Positions 12,051-23,252 of a DNA stretch of 64,000 nt are shown piece after piece. Source of the stretch: Phragmites australis (lineage: Eukaryota; Streptophyta; Magnoliopsida; Poales; Poaceae); contig NC_084932.1 in assembly GCF_958298935.1 (NCBI RefSeq), positions 12,999,501-13,063,500 on the forward strand. Reading direction: 5' to 3'. How positions within the stretch are numbered: position 1 is the first letter of the stretch; each line of letters begins with the position of its first letter. The notes beneath the pieces were generated by a model. That model searched no databases and was not told where the DNA came from. It was given only the letters and a program-made list of their open reading frames with translations. The translations under genes were made by a program, and so were the position numbers.

Positions 12051-13382
12051 ACAATTCAAGTAGATCCTATTAATGGATGAAATGGTCTATGGCTGTTAGA
12101 ACCTGCTGATGAAACAATGCAGTTAACTTCTGTCTACTTTTCTTTCCACTCTACTAACTAATCTGGCTTGGTCTGCATATCAGAACCTTATAGAAAGTAT
12201 GCCTCCCCCAACAACTATTATGTTTGTTGTCGGCAGGTTCACGATAGTGATGACCCCAGCACCTAGCTAGCAATCATATTTATTTCTTAAATATCCCAAG
12301 TCAACTAATGGTGGGTACTTCAAGGATCCATGCATGCACAACCTCATTTGTGAAGAGTTGAAAATGTGAAGGATACCACAAGCACAATTTATACTAGCTC
12401 CCTCTGGATAGCATCATATTTATTTCCACCCCGAAGGTTAGGTAGATACCGTCGATCATAGATATTTCTCAATTGGATAGCATCAGTGTGGTGTCACAGC
12501 TTTCCCTCTTTCTTATAGGATTAGTAATTTAGAGTCCATTGGGTTCGCGAATAAATGCCACAAGCAAGGAATAACAGAAAAGTATCACATGACCTTGGCA
12601 GGAATTCCTTTCTTCATGGTCTCACCATCATCATCAAATCCATCCTTCTCCTTATATCGAGGTGCTTTGCACGCCAGACATGCAATTATGTTTGTGTACT
12701 CCTTGTGATAGAGGGTATAATATGCAAGCGTATTAGCATATATGCTAGCATTATTGTCACTAAAATTTCCGTACATTTTTCATGCTTAGTTCTTACCTAC
12801 GTGCATGCACATATTGTCATCGGTAGGCGCATATGCATGTTGGGTGCTAGAACAGAACAAAAAACTAGACGAGATTACAATATATTTGCAAATCTGTCTG
12901 TCTGGCTTGCTAGAGGTATTAACACAAACTTAATTTGGTCTTGCCATAAACCGTGTTCTTCTGATTATGCGTTCGCCAGACGCTAACTAGTGTACAAGAA
13001 CCGCGAGCTCAGTAGCTACTAGCTACTTCATTTATTGTCTGTGTAGTCTTCTAATAAGGTAACACATCCCGCCAGCTTGTAGGTTCTTTTTTCTTGGACA
13101 GAGCTCGTGCGCACGTGACGTGCGTACTCCTCCACTCATGATGCGCATGACGTGCGTACTCATTTTCATTGCACGTGCTTTTTTTCCTCGACGCGCATTT
13201 CTATTTCTTAAGAAGCAGTTTCTAATTTTGTTTCTGAGTGGGAACGTTTCTTTGTAGAAATAGAAATTCTTGTGAAATCTTTTGGCTAGCTGATCTTTTC
13301 TGTTTCATGAAAGTGAGGAAGGTGGAATAAAGAGACACTAGCTTATTGCGGATATATACATCATTATACTTTGTTATCTTTT
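12051..13382. other. CACTA interior, probably germin-like upstream flank plus unassigned DNA
   Basis: The first few hundred bases are probably more of the captured germin-like upstream region. Near 13110-13190 there are two copies of 'gcgcatgacgtgcgtact'-like sequence with CACGTG and ACGT cores. No credible protein is recognised; the frame at 12555-12986 has no domain. Confidence 0.35.
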
Positions 13383-13658
13383 CTGCAGCACATGCCTCCC
13401 ATATGTTTGGCTATATTGCGTTTATGTTGTTGCTCTGTTATCTCTGGATGTTCTTGTATAGGGACCTTTCACATTAATCTAGTGGAAATATATATAAAGT
13501 TGAAGTCATTCTACTCTTTTCTGCAGCACATGCCTCCCACATGTTTGGCTATATTGCGTTTATGTTGTTGCTTTGTTATCTCTGGATGTTCTTGTATATG
13601 GACCTTTCACATTAATCTAGTGGAAATATGTATAAAGTTGAAGTCATTATACTGGAGT
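13383..13658. repeat. Two-copy 138-bp tandem duplication
   Basis: Copy 1 (13383-13520) and copy 2 (13521-13658) both begin ctgcagcacatgcctccca and end with 'gaagtcatt'. They differ at only about half a dozen positions, so the duplication is recent relative to the surrounding decay. The period is a multiple of three and both copies stay open in the same frame, but the resulting Cys/Leu-rich peptide has no known domain. Confidence 0.85.
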
Positions 13659-14233
13659 TAATATTGATAATTAAATATTAGTTTTCAAGATATATTATAT
13701 TTGATGAAACGTGAATGTTGTACTGATTTCTACTACAAATGTATGCATTTGACTTTGACCAAACATGATTGTCGCTCATGATTATGCACTATAACACTAA
13801 ACGTGAATGTTGTACTGATTCCTCACTACAGACGATCTCTGTGAAAAGTTGAATGTAGAAGTAGACCTAAATAGGGGCGATATGTTTCCTACTCCACTTA
13901 GCTTGCGCTAGAGCCTAGAGGCAGGTACTCCTATAGATTAACTAGCTAGTTGTGCAGCATACAACCGCAGGCGGCAAGGGCAAATGAGGTAATGAGTAGT
14001 TAGCCTTCGTGGCACCATGAGGCCTATCAAGAAGTTGTGTCCTTTTCTTTATATCTACCTAGCTAGCTAGCACGTGTCCATGAGCAAGACAACGACTTAC
14101 TAACTATCTGCATGTTTTACTTGGTCTTTTTGTAAATGTGAATTGATGCATATATTGTGACCATAATTTGATTACATATCTCATTAATTTTTAAGTCTAA
14201 ATCAAGTCTTGTGACAAAAATTTTTATGTAGGA

Positions 14234-16316
14234 ATGGCACGTACAAAATTCAACCGCCATGTATGGCCCAATCCTGTCCCCCCTCCGATACAAGGCCCCT
14301 CCTCAGATCCAACTCCAGCTATGATACAGGATGAGCATGCAAACATGGAGCTGGACCAAACGGGAGGTGGTAGCCCGAGTTCGTACCTAAACATGGATCA
14401 ATTTGAGTTGGAGACAGCCACTAAGGTTGCACAGGGCAGGGCCGAAGATGATGCTCTGGAGGGTCAGATCGATCCAGATGCTAATTCTTCGGAGGGTGAA
14501 GAGATGACAGGAGAAGAGAGGAGTGGACAAGATCCCAGCAGGATACCCGAGGGACATTTCATCATCACGGAGGTCAATTCAGTGAGGGACCATGTTGCAA
14601 TCACATATAGAAGTTAGAGAGGCAGACAATATGACATGTGGGTGGTTCCCGATAACATCAAGGATCTTATGTGGGGCAAGTTGGTGGCAAAGTTTGAATA
14701 CCTTGAAGGATGCCACATGGTCAAAGCGAAGAATCGTGCCCTATCAACAATGGTTATCGCGTTCAAGAATTTCAAGGGTAAGCTATGGAGAAATTATTAC
14801 TTGGTGGGCCGGATACCGAAATGGCATGATTATCCAATGATGGAACCATTTTGGAACGATTTTGTAGAGTACAGATGGTTAGAAGAAGCTCAACGACTAA
14901 GTGAGGTAAACAAGGCCAACTCCCACAAGAACGTGTACCCCCACAGAACTAGCTCGCGTGGGTACGTGAGGAAATATGACGAGTGGGCAAAGATGGAAGA
15001 ACAAGTAACCCGCAGTGGTGCCACACCTCAGACAGCCGACTGGATTGAACAAGCGAAGCACTATCTGTATATGAGAGGGTGACTTTGTCAGCAGATGATA
15101 GCCTAAACTTCAAAGGCGATAGAGGACAGGAAGTGACGCAAAGAATTACAGATGCCCACGCCCAGTCTTCGCAAGGCTCTTTCGGGCTAGAAAGGGAGAA
15201 ATACTAGCTAACCTTGGCTCTAGGAACCAAGGAGCATCCAGGACGCACCAGATGCAAGGTTGTGGTGCCTTGGATAGAGGTATTCCCAGAAGTCGCTAAA
15301 AGTTACAGGAGTCGGAAGAGAAGGAGAGAAGAACTGGAAGACCTGCTGGCTATAGTACGACAAGAACTTGTACAGGAGCGTCATATGACAGATGTCACGA
15401 AGAAAATGTTGTGAGCCCTGGTGGTCGTCGGAGTAGCTGCACGTCCGCAGGGTTTGCAGAAGAAGAATCAGCCCGTTACCCCATGAACGACATCACAGAA
15501 AGCAAAGTGTGCAAGCTTGTCGTGCCCACCTTGAACATTACCACCACGGTGACTATGGGGCAGGTCGACCAATGCGTAGAAGGAGCTCTCTTCAATGATC
15601 TTCCGATACTGCGTGGATACGCTAAGGTCCACGTGGATTCTGTGCGAAGGCCGTACCATAAGATTGACATAGATTACCCCAGAGAAATGGGTTCCAAGAG
15701 GCTCGGATCAAACGTGGGTAGCTTCGTTCTGTGACCCAAGCGCTACATAGTGTTTGAAGATGAGACCGACGAGTCGTCTGATGCGGAGTCAGACCCACCA
15801 CACAGAATTTCTTTGACTCCTCCACGGTCGCCGCCACTGTCACAAAGAAGAGAGCCAACTCCTCCATGATCGCCGCCACCGCCACCGTCACCCAGAATAG
15901 AGGCAACTCCTCCCACTCCGAAGTTGCCACCAAGGGAGCCAACTCCTCCACCTCAGAAGTCAGCACCAGTGCCACCAAGAGAGGCAACTCCTCCCCCTCT
16001 GAACTTGACAATAGCTGAACAGTCTAAGAATTTAAGTTCATCTCAGAAGTCGGCTTCATCCCAGAAGTAAAGGGCACCTAAGAAGGTGGCAACACCTGAG
16101 AAGTTGCCTTATGAACAAACACCAGAGGAAACGAGAGCGACAGTGGACGCCAGTGCCAAGAAATTATTTCAAAACTCAGAGCCTGAGAAGAAAAAACCAA
16201 TTCAGAAGTTTTTCTTGAAGATGGCCAAACCTGTTGAGCGTAAGAGTAAATCAGACTATGCGCGCATCAAAAGCAAGAAATACTTAAAAGAGTCTTCTAT
16301 CGAACAGATACGATAA
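14234..16316 (+). pseudogene. CACTA second gene: Transposase_24-like region and proline-rich tail
   Basis: The ATG at 14234 opens an acidic N-terminal region (to 14617). A frame shift leads to the conserved block WVVPDNIKDLMWGKL, FKNFKGKLWRNYYLVG, WNDFVEYRWLEEAQ and QTADWIEQAKHYLYMRG (14636-15082), typical of the plant Transposase_24/TNPA-like proteins of grass CACTA elements. A DUF8039-like region follows (15480-15730), then a Pro/Thr-rich stretch of 'REPTPPP' units (15800-16010) and a Lys-rich tail (16086-16316). TNPA-type proteins bind the subterminal repeats and help TNP2. Stops and frameshifts separate each block, so the gene is dead or needs heavy splicing. Confidence 0.72.
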
Positions 16317-16726
16317 GAACAGAATTTAGAAAGATTTCTTGAAGATGCTAAAATGACAGAAGAGCAATTTCTAGATGAGTCCCTGTCACCAAAAGCAACT
16401 GAGAGATGACAATTTAAGTTGGGCAAACTCTCCAAATGTGTGGGACAAATTGATCTATCAACTTCGGAAATTCCATGTGTGGTACATGAATGAGTTGCGG
16501 GATGGTAGAGAAATGTTCGAGGCCAGATACAAGGATCGAGGTTTCCTCCATTGAGACGGCTCTATTTATATATTATTTGAGGAAATATATCGATTGTACT
16601 ATCAAGATACCCTCAACGTGTCTATCTTGACTTGTTGAACTCTGTAAGTATCGTATACGTATAATTCACAGTATACATTCATGTATCATTGGATTGAATG
16701 TCTTAACTTATTCCTTATGTAGAATG

Positions 16727-17608
16727 GAGGTACAAAGATGTAGGACGGAGGGCATCAACCATGTGGGATTCATTGACCCACATCATGTGAACCCAACAAT
16801 GATGCAATCTGATCCAAAAGGAACCGAGAACTATGCATTGAAGTGTATTCTGGAGCTAAAATTAAAGAAATACATACTTTTTCCCTACCACTTTAGGTAT
16901 GTGTTTGCCTCCATGAATATTCTACTCTTTTTGAGCAATACATAGTTAGAAATTAGGACCAACTATCCTATTGTGACCTTTGTGCAGTTATCACTGGTTC
17001 CTCCTTGTCATCCAGCCAGACATCAGCAAGATCGTTGTTTTTGATTCACAGAATAATCCAAAAGAAATCTACCAACACGTCATTGACTTGCTACAAAGGT
17101 GAAATTCGACCATTTCGTTATTGCTCTTGTAATATTTGATTAGATTGAATCTAAATCTACTTACGATAATAATCACACACATGCAGAGTGTACCTACGGT
17201 ACATCAAGAAGAGTGTCAGACGCTGGTCATTCACGAAAGAATGGATTATTCGACATGACTTTCCATGTAGGAAGTAGGGCTCGGGCAATTTTATGTGGTT
17301 TTTATGTAATGAAATTCATGCACGGATTCGACGGAGACATGTCATACCAGGTGGTTGATGCTGAGGTATGCGACATACATCTTGATAACTAATTTTCAGG
17401 TCCGACACATGCTCATAAGGATTGATTTCTTCAATTGTTGAAATTGCAGCTCCTCACGCTATCTACCATTGAAATCATCGCACTTCAAGAACAATTTGTC
17501 GGGTTCATCAATGACCAAGTCATCAGTCTAACCGGCGAGTTCTATAAATTTGGCTCCTCTCTCTCGTTACCTTCATCCAACAAGAAAAAGCAGAGTTCAG
17601 AACCTTAG
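16727..17608 (+). pseudogene. Ulp1-like (C48) cysteine protease domain of the CACTA second gene
   Basis: Spliced blocks read GINHVGFIDPHHVN, ENYALKCILELKLKKYILFPY, then YHWFLLVIQPDISKIVVFDS, IKKSVRRWSFTKEW and LCGFYVMKFMHGFDG. The expected triad is visible: His at 16992 (YHW), Asp at 17043 (FDS) and Cys at 17294 (LCGFYV). Introns with GT-AG borders fall at about 16896-16987 and 17100-17186. Many grass CACTA elements fuse or pair such a SUMO-protease-like domain with the TNPA-like gene; its role is not established. A TAG at 17276-17278 and a nearby frame change just before the catalytic Cys break the frame. The C-terminus ends at the stop 17606-17608. Confidence 0.75.
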
Positions 17609-17840
17609 ATTAGCAAGAAACCTTAAACTCTTTTTCATTTTTGTAATGAAACCTCATATGTATGCGGTGTATATATATTGTGGTGAGACTTGATGTTTTA
17701 GAAATGAAATTTATATGTGCTTGTGTATATATGTTGTGATAAAATTTGACGTCTCATAAATTAAATTTATATGTGCGTGTCTATAAATATACCGTATACT
17801 ATTGCCGGAAAGCACCACATTTTAAAAACGACAGGAAATA
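17609..17840. other. 3' untranslated region of the CACTA second gene
   Basis: AT-rich sequence after the stop, with two similar blocks around 'atgaaa(c/t)(c/t)t(c/t)atatgt' and 'tatatgttgtgata'. No gene. Confidence 0.4.
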
Positions 17841-17843
17841 CCT

Positions 17844-18075
17844 ATCAGTACCGGTTGGTAAAACAAACTGGCACTAATAGTACACATATCAGTGCTGATT
17901 TGTTTTACCAACCGGCACTGATATATCTGTGCCGGTTCGATCCACAAACCAGCACTGATAGTGATTTTCAGTGTCAGTGCACATGGACTATCAATGCCAA
18001 GTAATCATTGTCGGGTCTAAAACCGACACTGATAAGGTTTTGGAACTGACACAATTCAACTATTTTGTAGTAGTG
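17844..18075 (-). repeat. Right terminus of the CACTA element with subterminal hairpin repeats
   Basis: At least six 'cagt(a/g)ccggtt' or reverse units occur. The segments 17844-17881 and 17886-17923 are inverted copies sharing 'ccggttggtaaaacaaa' and would form a stem of about 37 bp with few mismatches. The terminus ends ..ctattttgtagtagtg at 18075, followed by the TTA duplication. Confidence 0.85.
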
Positions 18076-18174
18076 TTAGTTCATCCTGTTATAATATGTG
18101 TACAAAGTAATCAAATCTAATATAAAGATTAAAGGATATTTTAAATATTTAAATTCAAGTAATATGTCTTACTT

Positions 18175-18300
18175 ACTCAATAAATTTTCATCCGCACTTG
18201 TCTTCAATGTTGGGTCTATTCTTCTCTCCAGTGCTGATCTCAATGATTAGAAAACCTAAACTATAGATGTCGGACTGTGTTGAGATTTCACCTTTATATA
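18175..18300 (-). pseudogene. Internal exon of the receptor-like kinase (subdomains VIII-IX)
   Basis: Reading 18300 downward gives YKGEISTQSDIYSLGFLIIE, then ISTGEKNRPNIEDKCG, a TGA, and KFIE, followed by a donor (GTAAGT, 18171-18176). This is the region after the APE motif through the invariant subdomain IX Asp ('SDIYSLG') of the same kinase family as the 3.9 kb and 25.3 kb exons. It is in the right order on the same strand. The TGA (about 18189) and an apparent one-base loss at the splice junction break the frame. The 5' boundary of the exon is unclear; an APEY motif should precede it but is degraded or missing. Removing the CACTA element would bring this exon within about 110 bp of the last exon. 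Confidence 0.8.
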
Positions 18301-19154
18301 CATATTAGTTGAGTGCTCGTGTGTTGGAAATAGAAATTGCACAAGATAGCATCTAGCATATGCATAAGTTATTGCTCAGATCGATGGAGGCAATCACACA
18401 CTTTGTCTTTCGCCCCTAGGCATAGTCAAGCAATGTACTCACTGATCATCCAATCAAACCATACTGTATTTGGAATTCATACTAGCAGTGAAAAAATAAC
18501 CCTCATAAAAACAAGCACCTCAACCCTCGTAAAGAGGAACGACACCAGCCATTTGTATATTTACATGTTAGACAAGAAAAAAAACTGAAAGTAAAACAAG
18601 GAAGTATTGTAAAGGAATCCTAAAACATTCAGTTTCAGCCATAGTGTAGAATATGAAAGAGGAACGACGCCAGCCATTTGAGGCCAGCAATTGCCACCAT
18701 ACGCTAGATAACAATAGAATTAAATTAATATGATTTGTGTGTCTTGTTTTTAACCTCAATTTAATACTTCCGAATATCAAACAATACATTAATAGGTTCA
18801 TTTTTTTTCCTGGAGTTCACTGGATCTTTGTGTGTTTCGGTTTATATTTGAATCCAATTTAAATTTAAGCCTTAGGAGCTTTACTCAAAATTTCTAATCA
18901 AAACTCCTTGGACAATTTCTAAATCTATACCTAACCTTTATCTCTATGTCGAGAACTTGTTTAAGTTACCTTATTCAGTCTTGATCTCCCTCCAATTCCT
19001 AAATCTATTTCTAAACTCCAAATCCTTAAGGTAATCTATCTCTTAATCATTTCCTAAAACTGAGCAGTTGAGCGTGAGCGCGAGCAACATTTGAAGCAGC
19101 AGTCGAGCACGAGGAGCTGTAGTGCAGCAGCGTGCGAAGAGGACAACCTTCCGT
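18301..19154. other. No gene recognised
   Basis: Should contain kinase introns or upstream exons if the locus were intact, but no kinase motif (HRD/HLD, DFG) is seen on the minus strand. A short repeated phrase, 'aacgac(a/g)ccagccattt', occurs near 18538 and 18663. Confidence 0.4.
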
Positions 19155-19740
19155 AATAGTAAGTACGTAGATTATGTATGTACGTAATATTTAGATGTGT
19201 AGATGTAATTAGAGGAATTAGAGTATTTATTAAGTTGATAAAATATAGTAGGTATAATATTTGCATATCTTATGATGTCGTAACAGAATCACCTAGTTAT
19301 TTTGATCCTATATTATGTATGTACTTAATATTTAGATTAGAAAATGTAATTAGAGGAAGTAGAGTATTTATTCCGCTCAAATACATTGGTTAAATGATAT
19401 TAAGTTGATAAAATAGATTAGGTATAATATTTGTATATTGTATGATCTTGCAACAGAATCTACTATAGTGTAACAGTAATCTTAATATTTAGATTAGAAA
19501 ATATAATTAGAGTATTTATTCCGTTCGAATACATTGGTTAAATGGTATTAAGTTGATAAAATATAGTAGTATAATATTTGCATATTTTATGATCTCGTAA
19601 CAGTAATTTTGTACGTAGATTCTGTATGTACTTATTATGTAGAATAAAAAATATAATTAGAGAAAGTAGAGTATTTATTCCATTCGAATACATTGTTTAA
19701 ATGGTATTAAATTGATAAAATATAGTAGGTATCGAACATA
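19155..19740. repeat. AT-rich tandem repeat, about four degenerate copies of ~160 bp
   Basis: The marker 'aagttgataaaata' (last copy 'aaattgataaaata') recurs at about 19233, 19402, 19551 and 19709. Each is linked to 'ataatatttgcatat', 'gtaacag' and 'gagtatttatt(c/a)'. Period varies from 149 to 169 bp. It is non-coding and may be minisatellite DNA or an amplified LTR/MITE segment. Confidence 0.8.
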
Positions 19741-19919
19741 CATCTAAGTAGTTATTTGGCCATTTACGTTTGTTTAGCAGAGACGCTATGACTATCCATA
19801 TTTATTATGGAGAATGTCCCGCTGTTTTGCATGGGAAACTCGTGTCAATTTAGAACCGCCAGCACGTAGAGAGTACGGTTGAGCTATCTATTGATTTAGA
19901 AGTCTTAAAATCACATGTT

Positions 19920-21925
19920 ATGATACTTCTGCCTCTGAACCAGCAGTCCTACAATGTTGTCCTAGAGGGTGTGCGGCCACGGCTTATGCCAAACAACTCG
20001 CTCATTGTCCATACGTTGTTTGATTTGAGAAGGAACAACGGATGGGCCTTGTACTCACGCAAGACATTAGAGGAGAACTTTGAAATGGGAGTGTACGTAA
20101 ACATAGTATCACGACCGGTGCATGGTGAAACGCTGCCTAGCGTGGAAGGATCAGACCATAATGTGATGCATGATGAGGCGGGAGGGAATGTTGGGGAGGG
20201 CACTTCCGGTACAGAGGGACCCGAAGCGGACCATGGTGAGGTAGATGCAGGATGCATGGATGATGAAGCCGGTGGTAGTGGGGACGAAGAAGGTGCTGAC
20301 AATGATGACCCGGTGCCGGCGATCCAATACTTTCATGGTGCTAGGCTGCTAGATTGTACCATTGTTGAGTATAACACCCTATCTAACTGGGGATACCTGG
20401 AGCGGCACACAAGATTTTGACTGGGCTACTGCATTGCAAGCGGGCAGCTTCACCGAGCTACTGAGCGGCCAATACCCCCAATATCCCGATGCACATGGGG
20501 GTTCACAGTGGTACCAGGAAGCTGAGACTTCAGCATTTCGGACTCCATCCGAGCACGTACTACCGGCATCCACACTCCAGCATGACGATCCTACATCGTG
20601 GTACATGCAAGGTCGAGTTAGCGGTTCTGGATACACATTCGGTGGAGTTGGAAAACAGCACAACGATGAAGATGATGACCAAGGGCACACGTGGTAGTGG
20701 CCAGCTCAGGCCACTGGGATGAGGGCCACACACCCGCCAGAAGCTTACACTCCTGAAGATTGCTTGTGGCGTCGGTGTCGTTAATGAGCTAGTGCAATAT
20801 ATTGTGCACTCATCTATTTTGTATACTCATCTGTACTATGTGTTATTCACTATATTATGTACTAATTTGTACTATGCCATACACTTTAGTGTTCAAGTAA
20901 TTACATTTAATTTACATAATCTTTGTCAACTAATTAGGACACATAACTTATTTATGAGTAACTTATTAAGCATTTGTATATATCATTTACAATATTTTAT
21001 ACCTGTTTAATGTTTATTAAATAACCAGTAATTCGTGCTTTGGTGCAGAGCAAAAAAGTTACAGTGAAAGATCAATACCTATATGGCGGGATATTCTAGT
21101 ACTGGCTTCCCATGAACACCTACAACGATCAATATAGCATTAACTATCTCCTTGCAGGTTGTGCATGAAGGAAAGGATGATCCCTTCAAACATAGCAACC
21201 TAATCCAAGCTGTGTCTAAATTGCATGCAAGACCGCCATGTTCTGCATTCACCGTTCCACTCTTACATGTAACAACCGACGGCCTTAGGACCCTCTTGCA
21301 TGAGCGCCGCCAAATATACCTCAGGGTGTGCGAACTAGCCGACCACCCTTCTGTACTGAGTTTCTGTATGAGGCAAAGAAGGATGGCGATGTTGCCCGAC
21401 CAGTATGCATCCCACATATAGGTTCGTCATTTTCTATTTGATCACCATACTTATCTTATTACTATTGATTCGGATACCCCTCTTCTGCTTTAGGCGTTCC
21501 CAGAAGACGCAGAGTTAATCAACAAAGAAATCCCACACTTCTTGGCAATACATATGCTCTTCGGTGGGGGTGTGATATCTGGTTCGCGTAGAAGACGACG
21601 AAGATCAGCGAACCTAAGGGGTACAAGAGCTGATGATGATTTCATGCCACTAATGCCTCAACATTCCACCAGCCATACAGGAGAAGGTTCAATGAACACT
21701 ACAAGCGCACGTTCTCGTACCGTGATACCTTAAGACGAGGATTTCATGCCACCTCAACCCCTGCCTCCGAGGCCTCCATCTCTGGAGGACCATGATGACT
21801 GTGAAGATGATGTCGGCTTTTCTTGTATCCGTCCTCCTAACTTCCAACCACCACCTCGGAGATGACAACTACCTTACCCTGATAGCCTTAACTGGCACAA
21901 CTGGCATTCTTTCGCTAATCTACGT
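19920..21925 (+). pseudogene. Unassigned transposon-like gene remnant
   Basis: Frames read in order include NQQSYNVVLEGVRPRLMPNN, an acidic linker (GGSGDEEGADNDDP), YFHGARLLDCTIVEYNTLSN, then after spacers FKHSNLIQAVSKLH, VPLLHVTTDGLRTLLHERRQ and MAMLPDQYASHI. A Ser/Arg-rich stretch with repeated 'DDDFMPL'/'DEDFMPP' phrases follows. Acidic linkers and short exon-like blocks are typical of grass transposon accessory proteins, but I do not recognise the family and make no functional call. Frames change at about 20400 and 20700 and stops occur at 21418 and 21731. Repeats at 22.06-22.44 kb may be its downstream terminal region. Confidence 0.4.
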
Positions 21926-22056
21926 CGTCAGTTTCCGCCGCCATCTTGAGATGATCAATGATACAAGGGTTGATGTTGTGCATGTTCAAACATACCTAAG
22001 TGTTAAGACTGCTTGCCGCCTTAGAGAGTATATGCTATCTTACTCATGCATTTTAA

Positions 22057-22245
22057 AATGTACAGTTAAATTAGCAACTAATTTCTAATTTTGTTCAAAG
22101 TTACTAATTACATGAAATAACAACACACCGGTACATAAATGAAGCGCCAAATCACTGAGATAAAATGACAGTTAAATTAACAACTTGTTTCAAATTTAGT
22201 TGAAAGTTGCCAATTACATGAAATAACAAAATACCGGTAACATGG
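22057..22245. repeat. Direct duplication, ~75 bp units, 107-bp period
   Basis: Both units carry 'acagttaaatta(g/a)caac', 'aaagtt(a/g)c(t/c)aattacatgaaa' and 'taacaa(c/a)a(c/t)accggtac'. They start at about 22059 and 22166. A local duplication next to the motif array below. Confidence 0.7.
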
Positions 22246-22261
22246 AATCGAACCGGCCGCA

Positions 22262-22440
22262 CGGGCAACACAAAAAAACATGTATTTCGGCACACCATGT
22301 GCCGTATACATGTGATTTTCGGCACACGCTGTGCCAAATACACTTTCCCCTGTATTCGGTGCACGGTGTGCCGAAAATGCCTTTTTTCGGTACACCGTGC
22401 CCTGAAAATCTATTTTCGGCACACCCTACGCCGAATACAG
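22262..22440. repeat. Array of self-complementary 'ttcggcacac-gtgccgaa' motifs
   Basis: Five to six copies occur within 180 bp: ttcggcacaccatgtgccg, ttcggcacacgctgtgcc, tcggtgcacggtgtgccga, ttcggtacaccgtgcc and ttcggcacaccctacgccga. Each is a near palindrome. Clusters like this are typical of subterminal regions of DNA transposons, where they bind transposase. No matching CACTA-type or other terminus could be confirmed here. Confidence 0.6.
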
Positions 22441-22499
22441 ATGCTAAAATCATAAATACAGAAAAAATTATCCATTTTATTAAATACACTCACGTATAT

Positions 22500-23240
22500 T
22501 GTACAAATTCGTATTTTTGCCCCCCAGAAATAGCCGAGATGGCTTACCTTCAAAGCCAACCGAACGAGTGCTCGTGCCCGTGGCCTATCATCCTGGAGCG
22601 CGTGCTTGCCCTGCCTGCTCGCACATGCCTGAGTCCTCTACCACCCGTCGCTACATGACACCGAGCCACGGCTCCATCTCGCCGCCCGTGAGCTTTGCCG
22701 CGCCCCACCGAAACCCTAGCTCGCATCTATCCTGTTCAGAATTTTGAACACAACACTGAAGTTTCCATGACCAATTTTCTGGGGATTAAGCATGTCACCT
22801 TATCTGTGTATAAAACATGAACATATATAAGCAGCATATATTCAGTGCATACATCAATTTCATGGAAATCAATTCTGTAGTGTGAAAGACCATTGCCACC
22901 AATTGAAGGAGAAAACCCTTCCCATTTTTAAAAAAATAGGTAGTCAGTGCTTTCTGAGTACTGATACAAAGATAATGCAATCAATGTTTTTATCACATAG
23001 AGCGTTGAAAAGACATGCATATTAGCCTTATTAGTAGGAATCCTAACAAACAAATGCATGATAGGGGAATAAACATGTTCTGATAACACAAAATGTATAA
23101 ATGAAACATGATGATTTGCATTGCCTCCCGCCATAAACATCATCATCTATTAGGGGATCCGTATTCAGGTACGAATTCTTGTTGCATGGTGGAGGCGTCA
23201 CCCGGGAGGGCAAAGCCACTGCCGACTGGGAGACATAACT
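22500..23240. other. GC-rich patch then AT-rich spacer, no gene recognised
   Basis: 22580-22740 is GC-rich with a weak plus-strand frame that has no domain. The remainder is AT-rich. The phrase 'acatgaacatatataagcag' near 22816 resembles a TATA box, but nothing coding follows. Confidence 0.35.
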
Positions 23241-23252
23241 AACCCACTTAGA

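Larger units (their letters stand above)
4134..18075 (+). mobile_element. CACTA (En/Spm-type) DNA transposon, 13.9 kb
   Basis: The left end reads CACTATACAGAAC at 4134. The right end, on the reverse strand, reads CACTACTACAAAATAG ending at 18075. Both are flanked by the 3-bp target duplication TTA (4131-4133 and 18076-18078). CACTA ends with a 3-bp duplication are diagnostic of the superfamily. Subterminal 'cagt-ccggtt' repeats lie inside both ends. Plus-strand genes inside are a TNP2-like transposase remnant (7065-10361) and a second gene with a Transposase_24-like region, a proline-rich stretch and a Ulp1-like protease domain (14234-17608). All are interrupted, so the element is non-autonomous now. 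It sits in the last intron of a minus-strand kinase gene. Additional subterminal-type arrays at 5.7 and 11.1 kb suggest internal nesting or rearrangement. Confidence 0.88.

Noticed and set aside
15622..16011. 129-codon minus-strand frame rich in Glu and Val
   Set aside because: It is the reverse of the Pro/Thr-rich repeat part of the CACTA second gene; open only because of the repeat composition.
22262..22440. Possible CRISPR-like array
   Set aside because: Short near-palindromes with irregular spacing and no uniform spacers, in a plant nuclear context; better explained as transposon subterminal repeats.
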